From the NCBI GenBank assembly GCA_965277275.1, contig CBDICG010000001.1, positions 806,001-870,000 on the forward strand: a DNA stretch of 64,000 nt, read 5' to 3'. A model generated the notes under the pieces. It was not told where the DNA came from and made no database searches. It saw only the letters and a list, made by a program, of their open reading frames with translations. The translations under genes and the position numbers were made by a program. This document shows, piece after piece, positions 24,764 through 33,446 of this stretch. The stretch is from HLUCCA09 sp965277275. Lineage in GTDB: Bacteria; Pseudomonadota; Alphaproteobacteria; Rhodobacterales; Rhodobacteraceae. Positions within the stretch are counted from its first letter, which is position 1; each line of letters begins with the position of its first letter.

Positions 24764-24869
24764 CACGCCGCCACAAGCTCACCCGTTTGCGCCGTTCCCA
24801 CGCCGCCGCAAGCTCACCCGTTTGCGCCGCTCCCGCGCTGCCAAAAGCCCACGCGTGCGCGCCGTCCGG
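24764..24869. repeat. Tandem 35-bp repeat between convergent genes
   Basis: Two near-identical units (24764-24798 and 24799-24833) share CACGCCGCC, then AAGCTCACCCGTTTGCGCCG, with only two or three differences. A third, degenerate unit runs to about 24869. The surrounding 24606-24919 has no gene. It separates ppx from the leftward secreted protein gene. Confidence 0.75.
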
Positions 24870-24919
24870 GCCCACGCCCTAGCGCTGCCCCGCGCCCCTA
24901 GCGCTCGCCCACGCCGCCC

Positions 24920-25315
24920 CTAGATCTCGATCTCGTTGCTCTCGCCGCCATCCGGCAGAACGTCCTCGCGCTCCATCGGATCCTTGCGCCGCAAGATGAT
25001 GTCGCCGTTCGGCAGGATTTCCGGCGGGTGATACGCGTCGATCTCGTCGATCAGCTCCGCAAGCCCCGCGATCATCGGGCCCAGCCCATCCGCGAAATCC
25101 CGCATCCTGGGTTGCAACTGCTCAAGCTCCGGGCCGATCTCGTCGATCAAGCCACGAAAGAAGAGCTCCGCGCCCCGGCCAAAAAGATCGAGGCTCTCGC
25201 CCAGCGGATCCTCCCCCGGCGTCTCCTCGGCGGGCGCATCCTCGGCCAGAGCCGGCGCCCCCAAAAGGCCAACCAGCAGGGCACACACCCCCAACGTCTT
25301 CGCAATCCGTCGCAT
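24920..25315 (-). CDS. Small exported protein of unknown function
   Basis: A 131-residue protein with a signal peptide (KTLGVCALLVGLLGAPALAED). The mature part is acidic and helical (LFGRGAELFFRGLIDEIGPELEQLQPRM, split by short turns). It ends with YHPPEILPNGDIILRRK and an acidic tail. It is a Rhodobacterales-type periplasmic protein of unknown role. The ATG at 25315 is chosen because it starts the signal peptide. The frame continues upstream but looks non-coding. It lies 58 bases downstream of the DjlA-like gene on the same strand. Confidence 0.7.
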   Translation of the reverse strand: MRRIAKTLGVCALLVGLLGAPALAEDAPAEETPGEDPLGESLDLFGRGAELFFRGLIDEIGPELEQLQPRMRDFADGLGPMIAGLAELIDEIDAYHPPEILPNGDIILRRKDPMEREDVLPDGGESNEIEI

Positions 25316-25373
25316 GCCCCAGCCATACGCGAGGCGCCGATTCGCGCCAAGTCCGGACACAGGCGGCGCCGCT

Positions 25374-26066
25374 TCATTCCCCCTGGTTCGCAAGGATCTC
25401 CTCCCAGGCCCGGTTGATGTCGATCATGCGCCGTTCGGCCAGCTTGATCGCCTCTTCGGGAACACCGCGCGCGATCATCACATCCGGATGGCTCTCGCGC
25501 ACCAGCCGTCGCCACGCCGCGCGGATCTCCGCCAGCGGCGCGTCCGGCGCCACGCCCAGAACGGCATAGGGGTCCTGCACCGCATCCTCGACAAACCGTG
25601 CCCGCAGCGAGCGGAAATCGCGCTCCTCGATCCCGAAGATCCGCGCCACCCGAGACAGGTAGTCATCCTCCTTGGGGTGGTACGTGCCATCGGCCAGCGC
25701 GATATGAAACAGCCCCTCCAACAGGTCGACCAGCGTCGAATGCCCGGCGCCGTACATCGCGGCGATCCGGCGGGCGTAGGATTCGAACCCCGCAACGTCC
25801 TGCCGGGCCATGTCAAACACCCGCGCCGCGTTCGACGCCTCCGACGGCGGAATGGTGAAGACCTCGCGAAACGCGGTGACCTCGTCGCGCGTCACCCGGC
25901 CATCCGCCTTGGCCATCTTGGCACCAAGCGCAATCACCGCGATCGCAAAGCCGACGCTGCGCTCAGGCGGCGTGCGCAGCCGCTCGAACACCTCCGACAG
26001 GCCTTCGCCCGACCTCAGCGCCGATACCGCATCCGCAATCCGTGACCAGAGTGACATGGGGTCCAA
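25374..26066 (-). CDS. DjlA-like TerB/J-domain co-chaperone
   Basis: A 230-residue protein with two parts. Residues 35-150 resemble TerB (IAVIALGAKMAKADGRVTRDEV, then LFHIALADGTYHPKEDDYL). Residues 165-230 are a C-terminal J domain (DPYAVLGVAPDAPLAEIRAAWR) with the DnaK-activating HPD motif in ESHPDV. This order is that of DjlA, although DjlA usually has an N-terminal membrane helix that is not obvious here. It probably recruits DnaK to a specific client. It lies in a leftward string with GNAT and VOC genes. Confidence 0.85.
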   Translation of the reverse strand: MDPMSLWSRIADAVSALRSGEGLSEVFERLRTPPERSVGFAIAVIALGAKMAKADGRVTRDEVTAFREVFTIPPSEASNAARVFDMARQDVAGFESYARRIAAMYGAGHSTLVDLLEGLFHIALADGTYHPKEDDYLSRVARIFGIEERDFRSLRARFVEDAVQDPYAVLGVAPDAPLAEIRAAWRRLVRESHPDVMIARGVPEEAIKLAERRMIDINRAWEEILANQGE

Positions 26067-26068
26067 GC

Positions 26069-26575
26069 CTACCCGCGATGCCCGGCGTCGGACAGGAATT
26101 TCTGCATCAGCACAAGGTCATGCCAGCGCCCGAACTTCCACCCCACGGCATGGAGCCGCCCCGCGTCCACAAAGCCATGGGCGCCGTGAAAGGCCTGCGC
26201 TTGGCGGTTCTCCCCCGCGATCCCCGCCACAAGCACATGCCCGCCCGCCGCGCGCGCGGCCTCCTCCAGCGCCGCCAGAAGCCGGGCTCCGACACCGCGC
26301 CGCGCGGCCCAAGGCGCGGCATAGACCGAATGCTCGTACGCATGCGCGTAGCCGGGTCCCGGCCGAAACTGGGCGAACCGTCCGAACCCCGCAACGCGGC
26401 CCTCGTGCTCGACCACCCAATGCGCCTGCCCCTGTGCGATCGCGTCGCGCACCTCTCCAGCCGGGCTGACCCGCGTCGTGAACGTCACCACCGTGTCCCG
26501 CACATACCCGTTGTAGATCGACGCGATGGCGTCGGCATCGGCCTCCACCGCCGGGCGCGCCGGCTCTAGAGCCAC
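26069..26575 (-). CDS. GNAT acetyltransferase, phosphinothricin acetyltransferase-like
   Basis: A 168-residue acetyltransferase. The start VALEPARPAVEADADAIASIYNGYV, divided by short turns, matches the Pat/Bar type: an early IYNxYV, then TVVTFTT. The acetyl-CoA loop is AARRGVGARLLAAL, and ENRQAQAFHGAHGF is the usual later helix. The GTG at 26575 lies inside the last codons of the VOC gene and is the natural coupled start. A true phosphinothricin role is not implied, since many members acetylate amino acids such as methionine derivatives. The DjlA-like gene follows by two bases. Confidence 0.8.
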   Translation of the reverse strand: MALEPARPAVEADADAIASIYNGYVRDTVVTFTTRVSPAGEVRDAIAQGQAHWVVEHEGRVAGFGRFAQFRPGPGYAHAYEHSVYAAPWAARRGVGARLLAALEEAARAAGGHVLVAGIAGENRQAQAFHGAHGFVDAGRLHAVGWKFGRWHDLVLMQKFLSDAGHRG

Positions 26576-27156
26576 GCCACCCCTCCGGGCGTGTCGAACG
26601 CGGCCGCGATCCCGGCCGCCCCGCCCTCGATCCGAACCCGCGGATCCGACACCCCCGGGAGCTCCGCAAGCGCCTCGGGATCCGGCCCGCGCACCACAAG
26701 CTCGCGCAGCCGCACCCCGCGATCCGGCAAGGCGGCCGCCGGGTGCGGCCCGCGCCACTCGATCACGGCAGGATGCAGATTGTCATGCGGCAGGATCCCG
26801 TCCTCGGGCACGGCCATGGTCCAGCGGTACGCCCCGCGCTCCAGCTCCAGCGGCACCCCCGGCGCCCCGGCCCGCGCAAGATCCGGCACCCGCACGATCC
26901 AGTTTGTCACCCGGGGCGCCCCGGAAAACCGGTCGAGATCGAACCACCGCGCGCGCCCGGGCGGCGGCGCCTCCGGGTCGATCGCAATCACCTCCAGGTA
27001 TTCCTCCGGCCCGAGCGACAACAGCGCATTATGCGTTCCGAACGCCGCATGCCGCCCCCCCGCCTCGAGCGTCACCCCAAGCCGGCCCTCGACATGCGCC
27101 CGCCCTGCCGCGAGATCCGTGGCGGCCAGCGCCAGATGATCGAAAGTGGCCAGCAT
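26566..27156 (-). CDS. VOC (glyoxalase-like) family protein
   Basis: A 196-residue protein of the vicinal-oxygen-chelate fold. The start FDHLALAATDLAAGRAHVEG is the usual first beta-alpha unit, and the metal-site-like GTHNALLSLGPEEYLEVIA is the following strand. The second half repeats the fold less clearly. This resembles the Glyoxalase_3 group, whose substrates are mostly unknown. Its end overlaps the start of the GNAT gene by ten bases. A copy of the recurrent 20-bp element lies just upstream of its ATG. Confidence 0.78.
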   Translation of the reverse strand: MLATFDHLALAATDLAAGRAHVEGRLGVTLEAGGRHAAFGTHNALLSLGPEEYLEVIAIDPEAPPPGRARWFDLDRFSGAPRVTNWIVRVPDLARAGAPGVPLELERGAYRWTMAVPEDGILPHDNLHPAVIEWRGPHPAAALPDRGVRLRELVVRGPDPEALAELPGVSDPRVRIEGGAAGIAAAFDTPGGVAWL

Positions 27157-27166
27157 CGCGTCCGTC

Positions 27167-27231
27167 CTTCATCTTGGTCCAAATACCTCGGGGGCGCCGC
27201 GCCCGGGCGCGGCGGGGGCAGCGCCCCCGAC
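27167..27231 (-). repeat. Recurrent 20-bp element with GC hairpins, copy A
   Basis: On the minus strand, after the mcm stop codon, come GGGGGCGCTGCCCCC and the palindrome GCCGCGCCCGGGCGCGGC. Then comes the conserved box GAGGTATTT-GGACC-AAGATGAAG, ending 10 bases before the VOC gene ATG. The same order is seen at 38471-38536. It may act as a terminator followed by a processed or leader element. Confidence 0.75.
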
Positions 27232-27262
27232 CCGGTTCGCCGGGCGCACAAACCCGTCCCTG

Positions 27263-29416
27263 CTAGGCCACCTCGCGGCGCGCTTCGCGGATCAGCTCCA
27301 GGATGTCCTGCGCCGCCGCAGGGATATTCGTGCCCGGCCCGAAGATCGCCTTCACCCCGGCGTTGTAGAGGAACTCGTAGTCCTGGTGCGGGATCACCCC
27401 GCCGCAGATCACGATGATGTCGCCCGCGCCCTGCGCCTTCAGCGCCTCGACGAGCCGGGGCGCCAGCGTCCGGTGCCCCGCCGCCTGGCTCGAGATCCCC
27501 ACGACATGCACGTCGTTGTCCACCGCGTCCTGCGCCGCCTCGTCCGGGGTCTGAAAGAGCGGGCCGACGTCGACGTCGAAACCGATATCGGCAAAGGCCG
27601 TCGCGATCACCTTCGCGCCCCGGTCGTGCCCGTCCTGACCCATCTTCACCACCAGCATCCGGGGCCGCCGCCCCTCCGCCTCGGCGAAGGTCTCGACCGA
27701 CTTCTGGATCGCCGCGAACCCGTCGTCTCCCTCGTAGGCCGCGCCGTAGACGCCCGCGAGCGTCTTCACCTCCGCCCGGTGCCGGCCAAAGACCTGCTCC
27801 ATCGCGTCCGAGATCTCCCCGACAGAGGCCCGCGCCCGTGCCGCCTCGACAGCCGCTTCGAGCAGGTTGCCGCCCTCGTCGGCGCGCCGCGTCAGCTCGG
27901 CCAGCGCCGCCGTGCAGAGGGCCTCGTCGCGCGTGCCCCGCACCTCGGCCAGGCGTGCCACCTGGGCCGCGCGCACCTTCTCGTTGTCGATGTCGAGGAT
28001 GTCGATCTCGTCCTCTTTTTCCAGCCGGTACTTGTTGACGCCGACGATCACCTCGTCGCCCCGGTCGATCTGGGCCTGGCGCCGCGCCGCCGTTTCCTCG
28101 ATCCGGAGCTTCGGCATGCCGGAGGCCACGGCCTTCGTCATGCCGCCCATCTCCTCGACCTCCTGCATCAGCGCCCAGGCCTTGTCCGCCAGCTCCGAGG
28201 TCAGGCTCTCGACGTAGTAGGACCCCGCCAGCGGATCGACCACCTTCGTCACCCCCGTCTCTTCCTGCAGGATCAGCTGCGTGTTCCGGGCAATCCGCGC
28301 GGCAAATTCGGTCGGCAGCGCGATCGCCTCGTCCAAGGCGTTGGTATGGAGCGACTGCGTCCCCCCCAGCGCGGCGGACATCGCCTCGTAGGCCGTGCGC
28401 ACCACGTTGTTGTAGGGATCCTGCTCCTGCAAGGACACACCCGAGGTCTGGCAATGGGTGCGCAACATGCGGGATTTGGGATTCTTGGGCTCGAACTCGT
28501 CCATCACGCGGGACCACAGCTGCCGTGAGGCGCGCAGCTTGGCGGCCTCCATGAAGAAGTTCATCCCGATGGCAAAAAAGAACGACAACCGCCCGGCGAA
28601 GGCATCCACGTCCATCCCCCGCGCAATCGCCGCGCGCACGTATTCGCGCCCGTCGGCCAGCGTGAACGCCAGCTCCTGCACCAGATCCGCGCCCGCTTCC
28701 TGCATGTGATAGCCGGAGATCGAGATCGAGTTGAACTTCGGCATCTCGGCGGAGGTGTATTCGATGATGTCCGCAATGATCCGCATCGAAGGTTCGGGCG
28801 GATAGATATACGTGTTGCGGACCATGAACTCCTTGAGGATGTCGTTCTGGATCGTGCCGGAAAGCTTGGAGCGCTCCACCCCCTGTTCCTCACCCGTGAC
28901 GATGAAGCTCGCCAGCACCGGGATCACCGCGCCGTTCATCGTCATGGAAACGCTGATCTTTTCCAACGGGATGCCGTCGAACAGGATCTTCATGTCCTCG
29001 ACGGAGTCGATGGCCACGCCCGCCTTGCCCACGTCCCCCTCGACGCGCGAATGATCGCTGTCATAGCCCCGGTGGGTGGCCAGATCGAAGGCGACAGAGA
29101 CGCCCTGCTGCCCCGCCGCCAGGGCCTTGCGGTAGAACGCGTTCGATTCCTCGGCCGTCGAGAATCCGGCGTACTGGCGGATCGTCCAGGGCCGCCCGGC
29201 ATACATCGTCGCCTTCACCCCGCGCGTATAGGGCGCAAACCCGGGCATCTCGCCGATCTGCGGCAGCCCCTCGACATCGTCAGGCGTGTAGAGCGGCTTT
29301 ACGTGGATCCCCTCTAGCGTTTCCCAATCGAGCGCATCGAGCGGGCGCCCGCGCAGCTCCTTCTCCGCCAGGTCTTCCCAGTCCTTGCGGGTCTTGCGAT
29401 TGCCGTCATCCGTCAT
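27263..29416 (-). CDS. scpA: Methylmalonyl-CoA mutase
   Basis: A 717-residue single-chain B12-dependent mutase converting methylmalonyl-CoA to succinyl-CoA. The N-terminal barrel has the segments YAGFSTAEESNAFYRKAL and FDLATHRGYDSDH. The C-terminal cobalamin domain carries D-x-H-x-x-G in MGQDGHDRGAKVIA, then GGVIPHQDYEFL. The ATG at 29416 has a GAAAGGA ribosome site. The frame is open upstream, but the added part lacks family residues. With pccA and pccB it completes the methylmalonyl-CoA route. The recurrent 20-bp element follows its stop. Confidence 0.96.
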   Translation of the reverse strand: MTDDGNRKTRKDWEDLAEKELRGRPLDALDWETLEGIHVKPLYTPDDVEGLPQIGEMPGFAPYTRGVKATMYAGRPWTIRQYAGFSTAEESNAFYRKALAAGQQGVSVAFDLATHRGYDSDHSRVEGDVGKAGVAIDSVEDMKILFDGIPLEKISVSMTMNGAVIPVLASFIVTGEEQGVERSKLSGTIQNDILKEFMVRNTYIYPPEPSMRIIADIIEYTSAEMPKFNSISISGYHMQEAGADLVQELAFTLADGREYVRAAIARGMDVDAFAGRLSFFFAIGMNFFMEAAKLRASRQLWSRVMDEFEPKNPKSRMLRTHCQTSGVSLQEQDPYNNVVRTAYEAMSAALGGTQSLHTNALDEAIALPTEFAARIARNTQLILQEETGVTKVVDPLAGSYYVESLTSELADKAWALMQEVEEMGGMTKAVASGMPKLRIEETAARRQAQIDRGDEVIVGVNKYRLEKEDEIDILDIDNEKVRAAQVARLAEVRGTRDEALCTAALAELTRRADEGGNLLEAAVEAARARASVGEISDAMEQVFGRHRAEVKTLAGVYGAAYEGDDGFAAIQKSVETFAEAEGRRPRMLVVKMGQDGHDRGAKVIATAFADIGFDVDVGPLFQTPDEAAQDAVDNDVHVVGISSQAAGHRTLAPRLVEALKAQGAGDIIVICGGVIPHQDYEFLYNAGVKAIFGPGTNIPAAAQDILELIREARREVA

Positions 29417-29643
29417 TGAAACGCGTCCTTTCTCGATTTCGCGCGGCGCCAGAAGCGCTGGCGCGGGCGCGACCGGGGGCAATCCCCCGCTTGTTGTCGA
29501 TCAGTGTGCAGGCCCGCAACGGGTCGCGGCCAGTCCGCAGCCTGTCGCGCCCCCCCGTCCGGGTGCACAGCCCCGCGAGGCGGGTCATTTTGCCCTTAGC
29601 TTTCAGCCAAACGGCGCCTATATCGGAGCGAACAGGAGATCCA

Positions 29644-30165
29644 ATGACCCGCCATTTCCGTCGATCCCACATCTTCGAAACAGCGCTTCTCCGCGTGGCC
29701 CTCGTGGCCCTCGTGGCCGTCGCGCTGGCGTTCGCTTTGCCCCTCACGGCCCCCGCGCAAGCGCAGGAGCGCGAGGCCAGCGAGCCCCCGGCCCCCGCGC
29801 TCGAGATCCGCGAGGCCGCGGACGCCACGCTGGACGAATTCCGCTGGCGCAACCGCCTCGTCGTCGTATTTGCCGACACGCCCGAGGATCCGCGCTTTGC
29901 CGAGCAACTCGAGCTGCTGACGGCGCGCCCCACCGAGCTGATCGCCCGCGATGTGATCGTGCTGACAGATACCGATCCGGACGCCCGCTCCCCCCTGCGA
30001 CTCAAGCTGCGGCCACGCGGCTTCCAGCTCGCGCTCATCGGCAAGGACGGCGAGGTCGAGCTGCGCAAGCCCTCGCCCTGGTCGAGCCGCGAGCTCTCGC
30101 GTTCGATCGACAAGATGCCGCTGCGCAAGCAGGAAATCCGCGAGCAGAAGGCCGAGGCCGGATAG
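29644..30165 (+). CDS. Exported DUF4174-type protein
   Basis: A 173-residue protein with a long N-terminal signal sequence (VALVALVAVALAFALPLTAPAQA). The mature part has a thioredoxin-like alternation without cysteines: LVVVFADTPEDPRFAEQLELL, divided by turns, and QLALIGKDGEVELRKPSPW. This fits the DUF4174 family of periplasmic proteins. The start has an AACAGGAG ribosome site. It is divergent from mcm and probably shares that 227-base promoter region. Its function is unknown. Confidence 0.72.
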   Translation: MTRHFRRSHIFETALLRVALVALVAVALAFALPLTAPAQAQEREASEPPAPALEIREAADATLDEFRWRNRLVVVFADTPEDPRFAEQLELLTARPTELIARDVIVLTDTDPDARSPLRLKLRPRGFQLALIGKDGEVELRKPSPWSSRELSRSIDKMPLRKQEIREQKAEAG

Positions 30166-30222
30166 CCGTGCGCATTGTAAACGCGCGGCACAATCGCTAC
30201 CTTGAGGTCAGGAGGACACGAT

Positions 30223-30327
30223 ATGGCAGACGTATCCGACGCTTCGTCACCGCGGCGCGAGAGCCCGCAAAACCCGTATACCCCCATCCCCGTCACGGGG
30301 CGGACCGGCCCGAAGCCGAGCTATTGA
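30223..30327 (+). CDS. Possible 34-residue protein with a perfect Shine-Dalgarno
   Basis: An ATG at 30223 lies seven bases after AGGAGG, the strongest ribosome site seen in the window. It opens 34 codons, rich in Ser, Pro and Arg, ending GRTGPKPSY. The last 35 bases overlap the end of the convergent gene at 30293-30907. The tail is faintly like the C-terminal block of SDHAF4/DUF1674 proteins but too short to claim. It may be a real small protein or a relic. Confidence 0.4.
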   Translation: MADVSDASSPRRESPQNPYTPIPVTGRTGPKPSY

Positions 30328-30907
30328 GGCGCGCCACCTCGGCCTCGGCAGCTTCCTTGCCGCTTTCGGCATAGACAGCGATCAGGCGCAGCGCATGGCG
30401 CCCGTAGGCCAGCGCGACCATCTTCATCGACATGTAATCGGCAAAGATATCGATCCGCCGCTCCCAGCTGAGCGAGCGGAACGTTGCCCCGCGCATATCC
30501 TCGGCCAGCGCCTCGATCGCGTGGATGTGGCTGTAATACGTGACAATCGGGTCGATCGTGACGCGCGGCAGGATGTGGATCTGGTCGACGAGCGCGAGGA
30601 AAATCCTGTCGGATTGGGTTCGCGGCACGAAGGGCACGAAATCGGGATCGGCCCGCATCCGTTCCGTCACCGCGTCGCTATGGGCCTGCAACGCCGCCTC
30701 GCTTTCGAGGTTCGCCAGATAGGCCGAAATCTCGGCAAAGACCGCGCGATGCGAGTCCCGAAGCCGCTCGGCCCGGTCCGCGCGCCGCTCGCGGCGGTCG
30801 CGCCAGCCGTTCACCAGCCAGCCCGCCGCCACCACCAGCCCGGCCACGACGGCCTGCCAGATGCGGGTATCGATCCCCAAAAGCGATGTCGCGGCGGCTT
30901 CGGTCAT
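30293..30907 (-). CDS. Membrane-anchored protein of unknown function
   Basis: A 204-residue protein with one N-terminal membrane helix (WQAVVAGLVVAAGWLVNGW), then a strongly charged helical segment (RDRRERRADRAERLRDSHR). The remainder is helical and soluble, including IDIFADYMSMKMVALAYG. It is not recognised as a named family. Its ATG lies eight bases after the pccA stop, so it is likely co-transcribed with pccA. A link to propionyl-CoA metabolism is not shown. Confidence 0.7.
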   Translation of the reverse strand: MTEAAATSLLGIDTRIWQAVVAGLVVAAGWLVNGWRDRRERRADRAERLRDSHRAVFAEISAYLANLESEAALQAHSDAVTERMRADPDFVPFVPRTQSDRIFLALVDQIHILPRVTIDPIVTYYSHIHAIEALAEDMRGATFRSLSWERRIDIFADYMSMKMVALAYGRHALRLIAVYAESGKEAAEAEVARLNSSASGRSAP

Positions 30908-30914
30908 GGCCGGG

Positions 30915-32999
30915 TCACTCGAACTCCATGATCACGTCGTCGACGGCGAGGCTGTCGCCGGGCGCGGCGTTGATCTTCGAGACCACCCCCGTCTTTTCGG
31001 CGCGCAGGATGTTCTCCATCTTCATCGCCTCGACGGTGCAGAGCGCCTGACCCTCCTGCACCTCGTCCCCCTCGGAGACGTTCAGCTTCACCACAAGGCC
31101 CGGCATCGGGCAAAGCAGCATCTTCGACGTGTCCGGCGCCACCTTCTCGGGCATCCGCAGTGCCAGCTCCGCCTGTCGCGGCGACCAGACGTTCACGTTG
31201 AGATCGGCGCCGCGCGTCCGGATGCGGAACCCGCCCGTGATCCTGGAGACCTTCAGAGCCATCGGCACACCGTCGACATCGATGAGCGCAATCGTCTTGC
31301 CCGGCGTCCATTGCGAGCTCACACGGTGGATCGTATCGGCGCCCTCGGGATTGGCGATGCGGACAGTCGCCCCCTCGCGATCGGCGTCGATGTGAACCTC
31401 CCACCGCGCCTTGCTGATCGACACGACCCAATCTGTGCCCACCGTCCGCTCGTGGTTGCCCAAGCGGCCCGAGATGCGTGCCCGCCGGATCTCCGCCACC
31501 CGGTTCATCGCCGCACAGGCCGCCACGATCTGGCGCAGCTGATCGGCCGGAAGCTCGGCGCCCGCGAACCCGTCAGGGTATTCCTCGGCAATGAACGCGG
31601 TGGTGATATCGCCCGTCACGAAGCGCTCATGATCCATCACCGCCGAAAGGAACGGCAGATTGTGCCCGATCCCCTCCACCTCGAAGAGATCGAGCGCGTG
31701 GCGCATCCCCTCGATGGCCTCCGCCCGGCTCGGCGCCCAGGTGCAGAGCTTGGCGATCATCGGGTCGTAGTACATCGAGATCTCGCCGCCCTCGTAGACA
31801 CCCGTGTCGTTGCGCACGGCAAAGGGCGCGTCCTCGTCCGACGGGTCGGATTGGTCCGGCCACGTTCCCGCCGCCGCCATCGGCCCGCCGGCCAGTTCGA
31901 CAGGTGGGCGGTAGCGCGTCAGCCGCCCGATCGAGGGAAGGAAGTTGCGGTAGGGATCTTCGGCATAGAGCCGGCTCTCGATCGCCCATCCGGTCAGCGT
32001 GATGTCGTCCTGCGTGATCGCGAGGGGCTTGCCCGCCGCCACGCGGATCATCTGCTCCACAAGATCCACCCCGGTGATCAGCTCCGTCACCGGATGCTCC
32101 ACCTGAAGGCGCGTGTTCATCTCCAGAAAGTAGAACTTCTTCGCGCCGTCGACGATGAATTCCACTGTCCCCGCGCTGGCATAGCCCACGGCCTGCGCCA
32201 GCGCGCAGGCCTGTTCGCCCATCGCCTTGCGCGTCGCCTCGTCAAGAAACGGCGACGGCGCCTCTTCGATCACCTTCTGGTTGCGGCGCTGGATCGAGCA
32301 TTCCCGCTCGCCCAGATAGACGCAGTTGCCATGCGTGTCCGCCAGCACCTGGATCTCGATATGCCGCGGCTGGGTGACGAATTTCTCGATGAAGATCCTG
32401 TCATCCCCGAAGGAGTTCGCCGCTTCGTTCTTCGAGCTCTCGAAGCCCTCGCGCGCTTCCTCGTCGGTCCAGGCGATGCGCATGCCCTTGCCACCGCCAC
32501 CCGCCGACGCCTTGATCATCACCGGGTACCCGATCTCGGCCGAGATCTTCACCGCCTCGTCGGCGTCATCGATGAGCCCCATGTAGCCAGGCACCGTGCT
32601 GACCCCGGCTTCCTGGGCGATCTTCTTGGAGGTGATCTTGTCCCCCATCGCCTCGATCGCACCTTTCGGCGGGCCGACAAAGGCAACGCCCTCGGCCTCC
32701 AGCGCCTCGGCGAACTTCGGGTTCTCGCTCAGAAAGCCGTAGCCCGGATGCACCGCCTGCGCGCCCGTCGCGCGGATCGCATCCATCACCTTGTCGATCA
32801 CGATATACGACTGGTTCGCTGGCGGCGGCCCGATATGCACGGTCTCGTCGGCCATCTCGACATGCAGCGCATGCTTGTCGGCATCCGAGTAGATCGCGAC
32901 CGTTCCAATGCCGAGCTTGCGCGCCGTCTTGATGACACGGCAGGCGATCTCACCCCGGTTGGCGATCAGGATCTTGTTGAAAAGAGGCGTGTCTGTCAC
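30915..32999 (-). CDS. pccA: Propionyl-CoA carboxylase alpha (biotin) subunit
   Basis: A 694-residue protein joining biotin carboxylase and biotin carrier domains. It begins with FNKILIANRGEIACRVI and has the ATP-grasp stretch KASAGGGGKGMRI near residue 155. FLEMNTRLQVEHPVTE is the later carboxylase signature. The C-terminal carrier has the biotinylated lysine in EAMKMEN about 35 residues from the end. With PccB it carboxylates propionyl-CoA to methylmalonyl-CoA. Several small genes separate it from pccB on the same strand. The terminator at 33059-33099 lies just upstream, so it probably has its own promoter in the 60-base gap. Confidence 0.95.
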   Translation of the reverse strand: MTDTPLFNKILIANRGEIACRVIKTARKLGIGTVAIYSDADKHALHVEMADETVHIGPPPANQSYIVIDKVMDAIRATGAQAVHPGYGFLSENPKFAEALEAEGVAFVGPPKGAIEAMGDKITSKKIAQEAGVSTVPGYMGLIDDADEAVKISAEIGYPVMIKASAGGGGKGMRIAWTDEEAREGFESSKNEAANSFGDDRIFIEKFVTQPRHIEIQVLADTHGNCVYLGERECSIQRRNQKVIEEAPSPFLDEATRKAMGEQACALAQAVGYASAGTVEFIVDGAKKFYFLEMNTRLQVEHPVTELITGVDLVEQMIRVAAGKPLAITQDDITLTGWAIESRLYAEDPYRNFLPSIGRLTRYRPPVELAGGPMAAAGTWPDQSDPSDEDAPFAVRNDTGVYEGGEISMYYDPMIAKLCTWAPSRAEAIEGMRHALDLFEVEGIGHNLPFLSAVMDHERFVTGDITTAFIAEEYPDGFAGAELPADQLRQIVAACAAMNRVAEIRRARISGRLGNHERTVGTDWVVSISKARWEVHIDADREGATVRIANPEGADTIHRVSSQWTPGKTIALIDVDGVPMALKVSRITGGFRIRTRGADLNVNVWSPRQAELALRMPEKVAPDTSKMLLCPMPGLVVKLNVSEGDEVQEGQALCTVEAMKMENILRAEKTGVVSKINAAPGDSLAVDDVIMEFE

Positions 33000-33058
33000 G
33001 GGCTTGTCCTTCTGTATCGAGGGGCCGGGCCTGCGCCGCGCCCCCCGTCTTCAAGCGC

Positions 33059-33099
33059 AAAAAGGCGCGGCTCTCCCCTCCGGGACAGCCGCGCCTTTT
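33059..33099 (-). terminator. Strong bidirectional intrinsic terminator
   Basis: AAAAAGGCGCGGCT pairs with AGCCGCGCCTTTT around a 14-base loop: a nine-base GC stem flanked by A and T runs on either side. It ends the leftward transcript from the small lipoprotein gene and insulates pccA. Confidence 0.9.
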
Positions 33100-33102
33100 C
33101 GA

Positions 33103-33211
33103 ATGTTCCCAGCGCGCGTACCGCGCCAGATGTTTCCAGCGCGCGCACCGCGCGCAGTTTCCCTTGAGCGCGCACCGCGCGCCATTTTCCTTCTGCGCGC
33201 ACCGCGCGCCG
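33103..33211. repeat. Tandem 27/28-bp repeat
   Basis: Four units at 33103-33129, 33130-33157, 33158-33184 and 33185-33211 share a T/C-rich start (TTTCC) and a CAGCGCGCGCACCGCGCG-like core. The units degrade from left to right. It lies between the terminator and the end of the lipoprotein gene, so it is in that gene's 3' untranslated region. Confidence 0.8.
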
Positions 33212-33236
33212 TGCCCAACGGGCGGGTTGGATCAGA

Positions 33237-33446
33237 TCAGCGGTTGCCGCAGACCCCGGCATCGTCGCAAACGACACCGGCCGCGCCGCCGATGAGCGCA
33301 CCGGCGACCACGTCCGAGCCCGTAAGCTCGGCCACCGCCGCGCCGCCCGCCGCGCCCAAGGCGCCGCGTTCAAGATCCGTCCCGTCGCACGCCGAAAGGG
33401 CCAGTACGGCCGCGAGCGGCAAGATGAGAGTGAGAGAACGTTGCAT
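33237..33446 (-). CDS. Small glycine-zipper lipoprotein
   Basis: A 69-residue lipoprotein: signal LILPLAAVLALSAC, with the lipidated Cys20. The mature part is a glycine-rich helix pair (GALGAAGGAAVAELTG and VAGALIGGAAGVVC), typical of glycine-zipper membrane-associated proteins, ending with two more cysteines. The role is unknown. The start is at the ATG at 33446, which begins the signal. It belongs to the group of small genes between pccB and pccA and is followed by a repeat and a terminator. Confidence 0.75.
   Translation of the reverse strand: MQRSLTLILPLAAVLALSACDGTDLERGALGAAGGAAVAELTGSDVVAGALIGGAAGVVCDDAGVCGNR

Noticed and set aside
24764..24869. Repeat considered as an attachment or inverted repeat of a mobile element
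   Set aside because: The units are direct and adjacent, with no recombinase gene nearby.
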